Shown here: piece by piece, positions 18,030 through 30,624 of the stretch | Layout of the letters: every line of letters begins with the position of its first letter | How positions within the stretch are numbered: position 1 is the first letter of the stretch | Source of the DNA: Glandiceps talaboti | Lineage: Eukaryota > Hemichordata > Enteropneusta > Spengelidae | Assembly: GCF_964340395.1 (NCBI RefSeq) | Contig: NC_135550.1 | Span: 26,379,176-26,443,175, forward strand | Length of the DNA stretch: 64,000 nucleotides | Direction: 5' to 3' | Notes under the pieces: generated by a model | What the model was told of the DNA's origin: nothing | The model's database searches: none | Seen by the model: the letters and a program-made list of their open reading frames with translations, nothing else | Position numbers and translations under genes: made by a program

Positions 18030-19748
18030 CGATTAACGATTTTCTATCGGGGGGTGGGCAACTGGAGGTGGTGCCACCCAGCAGTGAACGACCAACGAAT
18101 TCCAGAATTCCACACTATATATGCTTGATTTATATGATTTTTGTGTTCGAGATTTATCTTTCATTTGAAGATTGAAGACATTTCTTGAGCATGAAATAGG
18201 TACACCACTTTATCAATCGCATGTTTAAGGAATTTATAGACGAAAAATAGATCAATGTTTAGAGATTTGTATCGTTTTGGGCGGAACGTCCCTGTTCACC
18301 CCCCCCCCCCCCTTGTTAAACGTTCACTTGTCTACAAACAAGTGTCTAACAATCTCCGCAATACCTATCAAATTTAATGATAGTAATAAAAACCCTGACT
18401 TTGCCAAGTACTGCAGACATGCACATATCCGAGAATTCTTTCTCCAGGTGGTCTGTATTTACTCTTATGTCATGATCACTCTCCAGATCGTTATTGTCAA
18501 AGGTTGCTCAATTTATGTTGAATGGCTACAAAAGTACACATTTGCAAGAAGTTGTAAGTCACTACTCTTACAAATACACCGCTCAGTTATAGCCCGCACA
18601 TTACGTAGTATTAAAGGTAGCTAAATGACTGTATGTTTCGGTTTCTTGTTAAATATTACAATGATATGATATCGATATGTTCGGTTGGTTGTTGGTACCT
18701 AGGCCAACACAGAGGTCTACTGAACACTCTGCACCTAGATGAGATGGGTCGATTGATGGCGTACACACATGTCCATTCTAAAATTCTGTTATGACAACGG
18801 TGTCAGAAAACAATGACAAAATACCCTAAGTACTACTTGTACTAAATATGCCAAACTTCAGTCATACGATAAACTACAGCATTTAATGATAACATTTCCC
18901 ATTGACACTGCAAACTTTTTACATGAGGCCTCATGTAAAAGGTTTGCAGTGTCAATGTAGTGAGTCAAAGTCGAGAGCCGATTTGCAAAATGTTACCCCT
19001 CCCTGTAATTACTGAAGGCTCCCTTAGTTTCGTTTGAGAGATTCGTTTAAACAATTTGTCGGACGACTACGGTAGGTAAAAGTAGGTTTGGGTTAAAGAT
19101 TGCAGTGTGCCTGATAATTTGCAGTCTGTAATTGCGTGATTTGTCGTCAAAAAGCTCACTAACACTGAAGAGTTATGAGTTTGATATCGGTGGTAAGCAA
19201 CCAAGGACATAAAACCATGATTTATCACAATAGACCGACGTTGGAGAAAGAAAGTTAAATTTCAACCCACATCATTCGAGTAAACAATTGCCTTCTTTTG
19301 ATGTTTGCGGCAGTTTCCTGTCTTTCTTTCTCTAACGACTATGGATAAATCAATTTAATAGTTCTCCACTTTTACTTAAACTATTTTGTTAAAAAGCTAT
19401 TGTAAAAGTCCCACAATAAATACCACATTGATCAATATTTCCATTCCAATGTTTGGATTATACAGTGCGATTTTGCCGAACAAATCTTTATGATGATTAT
19501 TCTACTATGGCACGCGCGCACGCACAGACATACATATACATACATACATACATACATACATACATACATACATACATACATACATACATACATACATACA
19601 TACATACATACATACACATACATACATACATACATACATACATACATACATACATACATACATACATACATACATACATACATACATACATACATACATA
19701 CATACATACATACATACATACATACATACCGACAGAAAGACCGACAGC

Positions 19749-19837
<89 letters not shown>

Positions 19838-21987
19838 CACACACACACACACACACATACATACATACATACACACATACATACACACACAAACAAACAA
19901 ACACACATATTTGGCGACCTTGGTTGTTAGTAGTCATTTTGAGAACAAAAGTTTGATACCCTGTGAAATACGAAATTACTGGAACATATCCATAGAAACA
20001 TTTATAAGTGTTGGAATTTGCACACTTTTCATCATATATAATATGTTGATATACATGAATATACATAATTATGTGATTTATATCTGCTACATAGCTGATA
20101 TACGTGTAAAAAGGATATGAACTATATGTAGACATTAGGTACACACAGATTGAGTAAACGGTAACGACGTATGTGTTCTTGTTGTTCAGGTGTTGGTCAG
20201 ATGTTGCCTTTATCAACGGTACTCAGGAAACATCTCTCAGTGTGAATGGATGCAAATCGGTAAGATAGTTGTAAAATTGTTGGAAAACTATAATAAGTAA
20301 ATTCTTTTAATTAGAAAACCTTTTAGAAAACAATACATGATTTATGTACCTATGTTAAAGACACATACTTTTTATAGTTTTTTAATTTATTGCATTAAAA
20401 GTGATTAATCATTTAACATTAAAAAACATTTTAAAAACTGCAAATTTATATTATAGAAATGAGGCCATTGTAGCTGACTAAACTAAACTGTACCTGAAAA
20501 TGAACCCCCAAAATTACCGAAAATCACTTCTAAAGTGCTTTCAATGATTAAAGTACAGTTGACTTAGTATTTGTGCCAACAGTGATGTATGAATTACATG
20601 TAATATTTTCTATTGTATGTATTAGACTAGGGTAGCTACACATGAACTTGGTCACATCATTGGACTCTGGCATGAACACACTCGTCCTGACAGAGATACG
20701 TACATCACAGTCAATGAAGAAAACATCGAGACTGGTGAAGCCAGCAACTTTGAAATGAAGGACTGGTCAGCTGTAGATGTCCATGATGTACCATATGACG
20801 TCAGCTCCATAATGCACTACGGCCCAAAGGTGGAGCACATAATTAACTAAGTGATATATCGAGCAACATGTACCACCATTGTGGGAAAGAGTTACATTCA
20901 AGGCGCAGAGGGCGCTAACATAACACATTTCAGTACAATTATAGTAGTACAGAAAAACGCATTTGTTCTCAAATAATATGAGAGGAGCGATAGAATTTAT
21001 TGATCAATTATAACCATGACCATATTACATGTAAGCAATGACAGTTTCTCACTATGGTACACACTATACTATCATTTCATCTGCCTAACAATACTTTCAC
21101 ATCATGCACATAGAGAGTGTAGATGACAGGTAGTGTTCAAGTTCATTATTTGTAGATAATTAGTCAAGAAAATTGTGGTTTATGTGCCAAATTCTGATTG
21201 ACGAATTCTACAACATATTTAGTTACAATTGAATTTTCCTGGTGTGATGGTTTTTAGTCTTCATTTCATTCTTTCAATTTGGTCCTCTCCCATTCTCTTT
21301 TTATCCGCCCTTCCATCTCTGACAGTCACTCTTTCTGTCACCCTTTGTTTCGCTCCCCTCTCTCCTTCCAACTCTCCGCCCGGTATCGAAGGAATTTATA
21401 CAGTTATTGATCAAACCATATTAGAATGTACATCGTTCTAATACAACTGAAATGATTTATTGACTGTTTTTGTACACAATTGACAGGCTTACAGTAAGGA
21501 CTCTACTAATACGATTACAGCCGTTGATCCTTTAGACCAGTCTTCTATGGGATTGCAGTTGGAACTTTCACATTTAGACCACAAGATCGTCAATTTAATG
21601 TATGGATGTAGTGGTAAGCTTTATTTATGTAGAGTTATGGGATAGTGGAGTCATGATGGGCGAATGGTTAGAGTGGCTTTGAATCTGCAAGTTGCAGATT
21701 CGAGCCCCGTCGCTGCCGTTTGTTTCTGAATGGCTAAAGTCCTTGGGCAAGATTTGAACCACGATTGTGCCCCAGTCAACCCAGCTGTATAATTGGGGAC
21801 CTGGTAGGATAGAGGTTGCAATGTGAATGCTTTAATCCTATGCGCTTATAGAGCCTGCAATGGATTGTATTCTCCCAAGGGAGTTGAGGAAGTATAAAGG
21901 GCTGTTGTGCTGCTATAGATCAGAGCCAGGGATGATAATTGTGAAGTGCTTTGAGCACAGAGTCGGAAAGCACTATATAAAAACTAA

Positions 21988-22042
<55 letters not shown>

Positions 22043-24064
22043 GCAGATTTGTTTTTGTTTCTGAGCTCGTTCCGAGGTTTACAGCTGAAAAAAAGTAACG
22101 TTTAAATTCTTGCAGTTAATGTGTATATAGAAAGTACATTATATGTCTCTGTGTTAGTTTTTCGGAATATTCCAAACATCATGATTTTATATTTTGCTTC
22201 ATTTCGTACTATTCGAGGTAATCTGCATTTATTATGAGTACACACCCCTCCCACACAGGAAAAAGGGCAAAAATCATTCATTAAAGTGGCAATATGGATG
22301 TGAAGTTGGTATTTATTTTGGATTTTAATTTACTTTACTATATTTTCTACTACAAACTACTTGAGAAAACATATACCAAGCTCTTGTTTCTGACTCAATA
22401 AATTGCAAAAAAAAATTAAAAAGTGCAAAATGTTTTCATATTTACACTTTTTTTTAGCTTTTTGCAATTTATCGAATTCAAACATGGACTTTGCCAATGC
22501 TGTTTCACATTTTTTCCAGTAAGAAAACCCATGGTACCTTAAATGTAAAAATCCAAAATAAATACCCCTTTGTCATCCAATGATTGACTCACAATGTGAT
22601 CTAATCTCGCGTTCTATCTGTTTTTAATCAGATCATTGCACTTCACCCCCTACATGTTCTTGTGGAGGATACGTCGGGAAAGATTGCACATGTCTCTGTC
22701 CTTATGGATTTACCGGTCCGACATGTGACGATCTCACAACCCAACCAGGTAAGATTTTTTTTTGTTAGTGTGACTAGAGCAATTGGTCTGAAATGAATAT
22801 AGTGATCAAACTAATGAGAGTCTGAGCAAGTGAATCACAGAACGTCGGAATTTGTATGATTTACAATGTGCTACCTACAATTTACAATTTCTGAACAAAT
22901 TACAAAATGTAAAATTTAGATTTCGGTGAAAAATCTACAAGATTTGACATTTATTTTGTACAAATTTTAACATGTTTAATGCCAATTGTTATGTCAACTC
23001 CTCTAAACCTGCCTTTGTTCTTATAGACTGTGGGGGCAGAATCATGGTTACGTCATCAGGGACATTGACTTCACCTGGATATCCATCTAAGTATGGAAAT
23101 AACAGAGAGTGTCATTGGTTTCTGGAGGTTAGTAACGGTTTAATAACAATATACAAAATTAATGTACAAATGTACACAAATGTATAAGAATCATTCTATG
23201 GTTAATGCATTTCTTAAGCTATCAGTACAACAATTAATACCTTCTACTGTAATGGTTTACATGATGTCGTTTTTATCTTGTCTGTCGACAGGCTGCGGAA
23301 GGTTCCATCATTTCCGTAACTTTTGACGATTTCCTGGTTGAGGCTGGAGGCTCTTCTTGTCCATTTGACCGGGTTGAAATACGGCACGTTGCACCCTACT
23401 ATGATGGGCATCCTGCCAGGTAGGTACATGTATTTGACTGTGACATGACCAGATAAAACCATCTCTTCACAGACATATGTGTGGTTTTTTTTACCCAATT
23501 GAATCACTAAGAGCATCATGGGCATCCCCAAAGATGGGGTGGTCCCTAATTCAAGGGATATGATAATCCCCTGCTGGGACTGTCCTATTGGGATCCACAG
23601 ACATGTCAGGCATGGTGGGACAGGAATACCACAGTCCTGATATGACAGGCCTGAATCCATCAGATACCCCCCTGTACATGTCATGTGGGTTAAAAACTGA
23701 AATAAAAAAATGTATACTTATTCATCGTCTTTGTAAGCAACCATCATTACTATCATCACTATCATCACTATCATTACCACCACCACCACCACCACCACCA
23801 CCACCACCACCACCACCACCACCACCACCATCACCACCACCACCATCATCATCATCATCAGGAACACGTTATCATATTTCACCCCCACCCTTTAGCACCA
23901 TCACCAATCTAATATCTATTATGTGTGTTTTATTTCACAGGTGGTGTTCAAGCTTACTGGATGGACAGTCAGTCAAATCTGTTTACAACACTATGTTTAT
24001 TAGTTTGTTTTCGGATTCCTCTGTCAGCTACAAAGGTTTTACTGCTACCTATACACTGATCTAA
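15881..24064 (+). CDS. Astacin-family secreted metalloprotease with EGF-like and CUB domains, gene 2
   Basis: Ten exons: 15881-15955, 16307-16544, 17008-17137, 20190-20259, 20626-20829, 21487-21613, 22632-22748, 23027-23127, 23292-23419, 23941-24064; 437 aa. Exons 3-10 have exactly the lengths (130, 70, 204, 127, 117, 101, 128, 124 bp) and phases of gene 1. Signal peptide 1-19 (MKFLVAAILFVPLLTLSMAF); propeptide with EGD and a KSKRKAV cleavage region; catalytic domain from near 80 with WPDGIIPFEY, HELGHIIGLWHE (177-188; zinc ligands H177, H181, H187, catalytic E178) and Met-turn SIMHY (232-236). The EGF-like module (CTSPPTCSCGGYVGKDC...) and the C-terminal CUB domain follow. All catalytic residues are intact, so activity is expected. 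Intron 3 is 3.05 kb and has collected microsatellites and a perfect-centre palindrome. No close AATAAA follows the stop; one lies at 25097-25102. Confidence 0.93.
17929..18026 (+). repeat. (CATA)n then (CA)n microsatellite
   Basis: In intron 3 of astacin gene 2: short CATA block followed by about 70 bp of CA dinucleotides. Confidence 0.96.
18900..18957. repeat. 58-bp spacer-free palindrome
   Basis: The left half CATTGACACTGCAAAC... reads to ...ACATGAGG at 18928 and the right half CCTCATGTAAAA... mirrors it to 18957, with a single mismatch in 29 positions and no loop. It lies in intron 3 of astacin gene 2. Confidence 0.93.
19524..19905 (+). repeat. (CATA)n-(GACA)n-(CA)n compound microsatellite
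   Basis: About 200 bp of CATA, a short GACAGAAAGACCGACAG bridge, about 95 bp of GACA, then CA and CATA runs. It lies 285 bp before the exon 4 acceptor of astacin gene 2. The long frames of HTYIHTYI and DRQTDRQT type are artefacts. Confidence 0.97.
21638..22040 (+). mobile_element. tRNA-derived SINE with (ATT)n tail
   Basis: The head has a polymerase III A-box-like TGGGCGAATGG (about 21657) and a B-box-like GATTCGAGCCC (21697-21707) at tRNA-like spacing. A body of about 250 bp ends in GTGCTTTGAGCACAG and GGAAAGCACTATATAAA, followed by about 55 bp of ATT repeats (21988-22040). It lies in intron 6 of astacin gene 2, in the sense orientation. The family name is not known to me from the sequence. 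Confidence 0.8.
23777..23861 (+). repeat. (CCA)n/(TCA)n trinucleotide array
   Basis: CACCAC-type repeats flanked by ATCATC units in the last intron of astacin gene 2, 80 bp before the exon 10 acceptor. The poly-proline frame is an artefact. Confidence 0.95.
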
Positions 24065-24070
24065 ATGATG

Positions 24071-24176
24071 AGTCTGGATGGACAGTGACTAAAGTCTGTG
24101 GCAGCACTATATTTGTTAGTCAAATTTTTCTGTCACCTACAAAGGCTTTATAATACTGTCTTTATGTTAATCTAAA
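24071..24176 (+). pseudogene. Decayed duplicate of the last (CUB) exon of astacin gene 2
   Basis: TCTGGATGGACAGT, then AAAGTCTGT, GCAGCACTATATTTGTTAGT, TTCTGTCACCTACAAAGGCTTT and a terminal CTAA line up in order with exon 10 (23941-24064), which has CTGGATGGACAGT, AAATCTGT, ACTATGTTTATTAGT, CTGTCAGCTACAAAGGTTTT and ATCTAA. Small indels and an early TGA break the frame. It begins 7 bp after the real stop codon, so it lies inside the gene's 3' UTR. Confidence 0.72.
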
Positions 24177-24179
24177 CCA

Positions 24180-24722
24180 CAAAGATTTCAACTACCTTAC
24201 ATCTAACATACTATACCAGACCAGTAAAAAGTTGATTTTTATTGAAGTAGACCACCTTATACCCACTACTACCCACATTTGATTATTTTTACTCCAGTTG
24301 CAGAAACTTTCAGTTTTCATTGCAGGATTTCCTGGATTGTATACACGTTGGTTTCAATCATAACACACTGTAATTTACATGTGTATATCAATCAATCTTG
24401 CAGTCTCACTCTTCTTTTACACATTTTAACTATAACACAATGTACATCAAAAAGATGGTCCTTTCAGATGACGACTACTATCTGAAGTAGGTTAAAACTC
24501 ACCCTGACCATAGATGCTGTCTATATCTCCAATCGCTATGTCCTGACACTGTATCAAGTAAACCTTTCCAGCATACATCATTTATATGTAAACGGTATAA
24601 ATACAACAAGCAGGTACTCTGTACACGTGCTTCAAGAATAGACTGCATTAATCTCGACAAAGTACTGATGTAGTTCTGGGAAGTTTAAGTTGACTGAAAA
24701 CAAATGTAATGTAAATGCACAT

Positions 24723-24791
<69 letters not shown>

Positions 24792-27700
24792 ACTGAAAAG
24801 TGTGCTTTCTTCCTATATGTTGAAGCGATAGAATAATTTGAAATTGTTATGTTGTCCTGTGTAACTTAAGGTTATTATACCCCTTTTTACACTTGGCAGC
24901 CGGGCTTGGCAGTAGGCTACTCAGTATCAGTATCGGGTCAGTACCGTTAAACTTTACAGCATGTAAGCTGGAGGTAACTAGAAGAGCGCCACCAACGACT
25001 ATATGTTGAAAGAACAACACATGTACACTGAATTCTGTCATATATTTTTAGACTTGGTAAGTTGGTATCTAGAATTTTCATATATTTTATGAGAGTAATA
25101 AACAGATGTGTAACAAATCTTCTACCTTATCTAGGCAGAAATAGTAACTTTCAGGGAAAACTAAATCCATCCATACAGTTAGCTTGAGTCTGTCGTCGTT
25201 TCCTCTTAAATAATATAATCCAATGTGAGATAGCGAGTAGTTACATAAGTGAATCAATGACTATATAGTATGTGATCTTTATTTTTAAATGAAGTTTGTG
25301 TTTGCAAAACTGAAACAATGGTACAAATTCCATATACACTCTACCTGTTGTTGTTTTTTTATCATATACACTGTACATGTACATTTCTTATGGAAATACC
25401 TTACTACTAAATAATTTTCTTGTAAACATAGTTATCAGGAATAAACTGCAGAAGAAACATATAATTATGTTATTGATTATATTAATTTTAAATAGATGCA
25501 TAATTTGGATTTTGGAATACGTCTTGACACTTGATTTTCAATTGGATGTGAGGAAATGTGCGATGTGTCTTGACACTGGAGTTTGAATAGGATGCAGGGG
25601 ATTTTGAGTTATACTGTTATACTAAACAGATTTTAAATTGGATGTGTGGATTTTGGCAAGTGTCTTGACTGGAATTTGGATGTGAGATACTCCTCCATGA
25701 CTGCTGGCATGGAGTGGGTTTGTTGCCATGGCAACTCAAAGTGAGAGAATGGCAGATTTCACTTAAACAGTATATAAACCAGGTGTTGTTTCACATCATG
25801 ATGCTATATGAAATAAAAAATTTAGATGTAATTTCAGACAATACATATCAGGATTATGTATATGTATTTCTTGCCTGTTGATAAACTAATGACCCCCCCA
25901 CCCCTACCCCCACCCTCACCCCTTATAAATTATACCTTGTTGGTTTTAGTACACATAATTTTAAAAGAACTGACTGCATAGAGTTATATCTACATATTAA
26001 TGAAAATACCGGCATCTTGCAAACTGACGTTAAATTGGACTTCTCTATGTGATAATACACAGCATTCCCAAATGTGCTCATTTATAAAGGCCAATGTCAG
26101 AATAGGACGAAAATTTGGGTGTGAAAGACAGTTGTCTGGCAGGGCTACACACACTGGGTCCTGAACTAAAAGAGGATCCTATTCAATCCAGGTAAGATAG
26201 TAATAATCCAAAACCGTGGGACTCAAATATGGGGTTTAAGATACCTTTGAGAGGAACGTAGATACATATTAATGTAATAAATACTCAGATAATGCCATTT
26301 TCTACATACATACATGTACCGATTAATCACACCTTTTCTGTGTCACTAAAGACAAAATATCAATGGAACCATATATAAGCACAATATTGTTGAAATTTCA
26401 TATTTCGTTGCTGGCAACTCACAAAGTGAAGCAGATTGACATACAAACATCAAATCTAAATATATGTTCATTTATTTTGTAATACTTGTAGAAAACCAAA
26501 CACTAGTAGTTTAGTTTCCAAGATAATGTATCCAGCCTCATATATCTTCCTTTGTATTCCACATCATGTAATCATAGTACTATTGGTGATTACCCAACAT
26601 GCACTGCAACAAAAAACTTCTTAAAAACTGTCAAAATACTAGTAGTAAATGTTGTTTTCTATACCCCAGATTACAACAAAAGACAATTATCTATAAATGT
26701 ATTTATTTTTTTCATCTTAAAAAGTTCAATACAAATATTGTTCTACTTTGCAGTGATGTGTTGTGGCAAGATAAAAGCTACACTTTTTAGCCCCCCCCCC
26801 CCCCTCCCCAGATTATGGATATTTGAGAACAGTGAGTGATGTTAGCAAAACAACTGTACAGCTAAAACAGTTAGTGTTCACCAGAAAACTGTACATAAAA
26901 TACACATGTAATGATCACCACCCAATCATTTGGCAAGTTGGGGTTGTTGTTTTACTCACTAGATAAGAGCACATTTATTGCTGAACATAGCAGGATTGTG
27001 ATTGAAGACAGTTTTGATTAAATTCTTTGACTTTTTAGACTTCCCTCAATAACAACCATGCTGTTTTCAGCAGTACAAGTGTTGTTATCTACCAAGTACA
27101 AAAACAACCAAGAAAACTTACAAAATGATCAACTTGACTGTAAATGCATATGTTACATATAATCTTCTGGTGAATGCTTTAGGTGTAAATAACACATGAT
27201 ACCAGATTCTTAAAATTAATCTAGCTTTCAAAGTAAGTCAAATGTTAAAAAATACAATAAAGAAGTTAATAGAACTTACTTTTGTAAATAGACAACAAAA
27301 ATACATTTGTCTATAAGTCACTTTCATATCAAAAAGTTTATTATTCCCTACCTAAATACTGAAGAAGTTCTTACAGGAAAACAACAAATCACTTCCATGC
27401 ACATATAGGCTATTAAATTAAAAAGGGAATGTCAGTGAAGGAAGCATAGTCTGTAAGGTTCACTGTGATGACGTGCCCTCACACATCGGAGAGAGGAGGC
27501 TGGTGTGGATAGAGCAATTTTAAAAGTTGAGTTGCCATGGTAAATGTCCACGATTTTGATGTTCAGATAGAGAGAATCATGATTGTGGTCACTCCTTCTC
27601 ATTCATTTTAGCTGTATCCAGTGAATCTGCAGTGCCAACAGTCATCAATGATGAATTTCTACATCTGTCAGCTGGATCTGATCATAATGTTTGGATGCAT

Positions 27701-28225
27701 CCATAAACTCTGGTTGACATCCAGATAAACAAACTACATTTGTGCATAAAACCTGTCATTACTACTTGGATATTCATCTATTTTATCCCACCTAGGTGTG
27801 TAATAAACAGAACAATCACAATCTTCCAATTTCTTGGTCGAAACGATGACCTTTGCTCCAAGTTCTACATAGTTCAAGTTCTACAATAAGTCAACTTTCT
27901 TGTAATATTTTGACCCTCTAGCATGAGGTAAAGTGCTATTACAGGTACCAAGGTACCAAGAACTGTTTGCCTTTAATTTCTGAAATTACATAAAATCTCA
28001 AGGTTAAGTCTGTACATGATAAATCTTCCTGGTCAGCCAATGAGTGACACCATCGTATTCATGCAACCTCAGTGAGCAAAGAATACCAGTCAATGTTCTT
28101 TGCTTGATAACATCTTGTTTTCCACTCACATATTAATAACAGTGAGAGTCAAGTGTGCTAAAATGGTTGTGACCAACTATGGTGGTAAAACTTCACAACT
28201 CTGTCATGTCAAAGTTTAGTTTGTG
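24180..28225. other. Gene-poor stretch; includes likely 3' UTRs
   Basis: No exon recognised on either strand. Holds a (TAG)n array (24726-24791), C-rich tracts (25895-25920 and 26791-26806) and ordinary AT-rich DNA. The part next to 28226 may be the 3' UTR of the minus-strand zinc-finger gene. Confidence 0.4.
24726..24791 (+). repeat. (TAG)n microsatellite
   Basis: About 22 copies of the TAG trinucleotide. Confidence 0.97.
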
Positions 28226-28931
28226 TCAGAACCATTGAAAATGAGTCTTGTTCATGAGATGCATATTGAAATCTACAGCACTGCTAAAGTTTTCACCACA
28301 GGCAGAACAAGTAAAAGCTGCCAAGTCACTGTGACATGCTATATGCATCATGTATAATGCAAAACTTTGATAGGTAATTCCACAGTGCTTACACACACTT
28401 TGCTCAGTTTCACCATTGGCTGTAATGCCTGTTTGACAATGTGTTGTATCTGGCTGGTGACTCGGACTTGAGCTGTTGTCATTTATTCCAGGGTCACTCT
28501 CAGTTGTGGCAGTAGACTGCAATGGTTCCTCCATTGTCTGTTGTTGATTTACCAACTCACTACTTGCATGTAAATCATTGTCTGTATCATGCTGTTCTGC
28601 ATGTGTCTGATCTTCTGAGTCAAGTGTTTCTATCTTTACAATAATGTTCTGTGTCACTGTGTTTTCTTGAATATTAACAGGGGGTGGTTCTTCTCTTTCC
28701 TCAGTATGCACAGGACATCTGAGGTTGTCATAGTGATTAGCTTCATGCATTCTGCAATAAACTTTATTGGTGAATTCTCGTCCACAAGTCTTGCAAGCAT
28801 AATGTATCCGACTGTGAATTCCAGAATGAACAGAAAGAACAGCAGGAGAAGAAAACTCACGTTCACATTCTGCACACCTGATTGCCATTGTCTTTGTCAT
28901 TACATCTCTATTATGATTGTTAGGGACGATA
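28226..28931 (-). CDS. Small C2H2 zinc-finger protein with Ikaros/Hunchback-like C-terminal finger pair
   Basis: Terminal coding exon; stop at 28226-28228. The first in-frame ATG in the exon (28900) gives 224 aa. Two classical fingers lie near the N terminus (C9, C12, H25, H29 and C36, C39, H52, H56). A long acidic, Ser/Thr/Gln-rich linker without fingers follows (about 57-169, including VKIETLDSEDQ, resembling a sumoylation-type VKIE motif). Then a C-terminal pair: C170, C173, H186, H190 and C198, C201, H214, H220. The last finger has CX2C-X12-H-X5-H spacing and YMMHIACH sits before it; both recall the dimerisation fingers of Ikaros, Hunchback and TRPS1. Probably a nuclear regulator, DNA target unknown. 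A good acceptor (TTTGTGTAG at 28932-28940) precedes the exon and the frame stays open up to it (VPNNHNRDV), so earlier coding exons are possible; I did not find them. Assignment to the Ikaros family proper is tentative. Confidence 0.78.
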
Positions 28932-29483
28932 CTACACAAATGAAAAATACAAATTATGTTAATTAAACAATCCAAAGTATACATGAGCAATTTTTACTTT
29001 ATGAAAAGGTTCTATTTACTAGAATAGAATTGGAAAGTTTGTCATCTCCTACACAAACACATACTAGTTGCTTTGTCATACCACACACTACAAACTAAGT
29101 TTTTGTGACAGAAAAAACAACAATCAGGGGCACAAATTATTCAGTTTTTGGTCAATATATGTAGGGGTATTATTGCCTTAGATACCATGATTTAGATAAC
29201 TTATATTAATTACAGTGATTCAATACAGTATATTTTTGTCTCGGGCATAGGACCATGTACTGGTACTAGATCATCGAAAGGTATAGCTGTCATCCGGAAC
29301 AAAATGATAAACGACACAAAACGATGGAAATAACTAGAGGTAAATAAAGACATCTAGCCGCTTTCACAGCATCAGATTGGGTGACATAACTTAAATAACT
29401 AAAGGCAGCTAACTCTGGAAGGGTGGTGAGGACAACAATCTGAGACAAGCGACCTGCTAGTTGTAAAACTGCCACCTGCACCT

Positions 29484-29726
29484 GTACTGTACACAGGGGC
29501 GTGTAATATTTCATAGATTGTTGTTTTCCAGGTCTACATACTAAATATAACAACCTTTTGATTAATATATATTCCTACATGTAAAGGGAAGATATATTTC
29601 TTAGTAGTATAGAGATTGATACATTTGTAGCAGCAAGATTCGTACGATATTTTCCTAAGAAAACGGCATTCTAAGCAATAACAAAACAACAATCTATGAA
29701 ATATTACACGCCCCTGTGGTACTGTA
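29484..29726. mobile_element. hAT-like MITE with 36-bp perfect TIRs and 8-bp target duplication
   Basis: The element itself is 29492-29718 (227 bp). Both ends begin CACAGGGGCGTGTAATATTT and the arms stay identical for 36 bp. The exact octamer GTACTGTA flanks both sides (29484-29491 and 29719-29726). An 8-bp duplication with CAGGGGC-type ends is typical of hAT superfamily elements. There is no coding capacity. A degraded, truncated relative lies at about 51664-51830. Confidence 0.88.
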
Positions 29727-29936
29727 CTGCAAACTGCATGTACTGGTAAGATTCCACAGAGTGTGCGTTGACCCAAGGTCACATTCACAGGTCACAGATC
29801 ACGAACAGTACGGTAACGGGGTTGTAATAAAGACAGCTTTTCGAGGCTCCTTCGTGTACGGACTAAAGTGCATGGTATATTCCACTTGGCCAAATCCGAT
29901 CGCCCTTGTCGACAATAAATTAAAGGCCGAGTCTGC

Positions 29937-29952
29937 TGACAAGCGCTTGTCA
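29937..29952. repeat. 16-bp perfect palindrome, copy 1
   Basis: TGACAAGCGCTTGTCA. It is followed by CTAGAACAATATGCTGCTGACAAGCG. The same palindrome and the AGAACAATATGCTGCTGACA neighbour recur at 30625-30658. Confidence 0.8.
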
Positions 29953-30624
29953 CTAGAACAATATGCTGCTGACAAGCGTGACCTTTGACACCCATTATGA
30001 TGTGTTTTGGCGTCAAGTGTAAAACGTTCTTATTACCCTTGAAATTGATTGCACTTTATCACTTTATCAAACACCATCAGTTCTTAAAACTGTTAATTTA
30101 CGTGTGATAGCTCCTGTTTTTTCCAACAACCGCGAAGTCCGCCGCGTACACACATTACATGTACACTTCACCGCCTATATGCTCCATGGCCATGGCCGCG
30201 TATGTGATGTAGTACTACGTGCAACGTGTCAACAGTAAAGGTAATTAATCTAAAACAACTAAAGTTTGTTGCATCAATAACATTCATTATTGTGAAGGAC
30301 AGGTAAAATGCGTATAGTTTTTGTGGTGTTGCGTGGTCTTTTTTACTTGTTTTATCCCATGTGCAGTGATGGCCTCAAAGTAATGACATACAGCTGACGA
30401 CAGCTCACCGGCCGCGCAAGTTAAACGCCGAATCGTGAAATAAACATTAAATCTCAAGTACTATTAAAGCTGGGGTGGGAAACTTGAAACTACTACAGGA
30501 AAACGACACGGTGACGGTATAACTCCATTCCGGGCCTTAATTGTGTCAAAGGTACGGGTCAGTACTATAGCGCACATGTTGACGTCGACCAGGCTGTAGT
30601 ACACATGTACGCTCGGCGCTTGTC

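Noticed and set aside
19432-20216. Frames up to 239 codons across the CATA/GACA array
   Set aside because: Translation of a compound microsatellite inside intron 3 of astacin gene 2, not a gene.
21640-21715. Functional tRNA gene
   Set aside because: A- and B-box-like motifs are present but the stems do not form a good cloverleaf, and the sequence continues into a SINE body with ATT tail.
23588-24064. 158-codon frame with a poly-proline block before astacin exon 10
   Set aside because: It reads through a CCA array in the intron and then enters exon 10 in a frame different from the CUB frame; splice phase supports exon 10 starting at 23941.
28654-28875. Alternative minus-strand 73-codon frame inside the zinc-finger exon
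   Set aside because: Overlaps the frame containing properly spaced Cys/His ligands; no features of its own.
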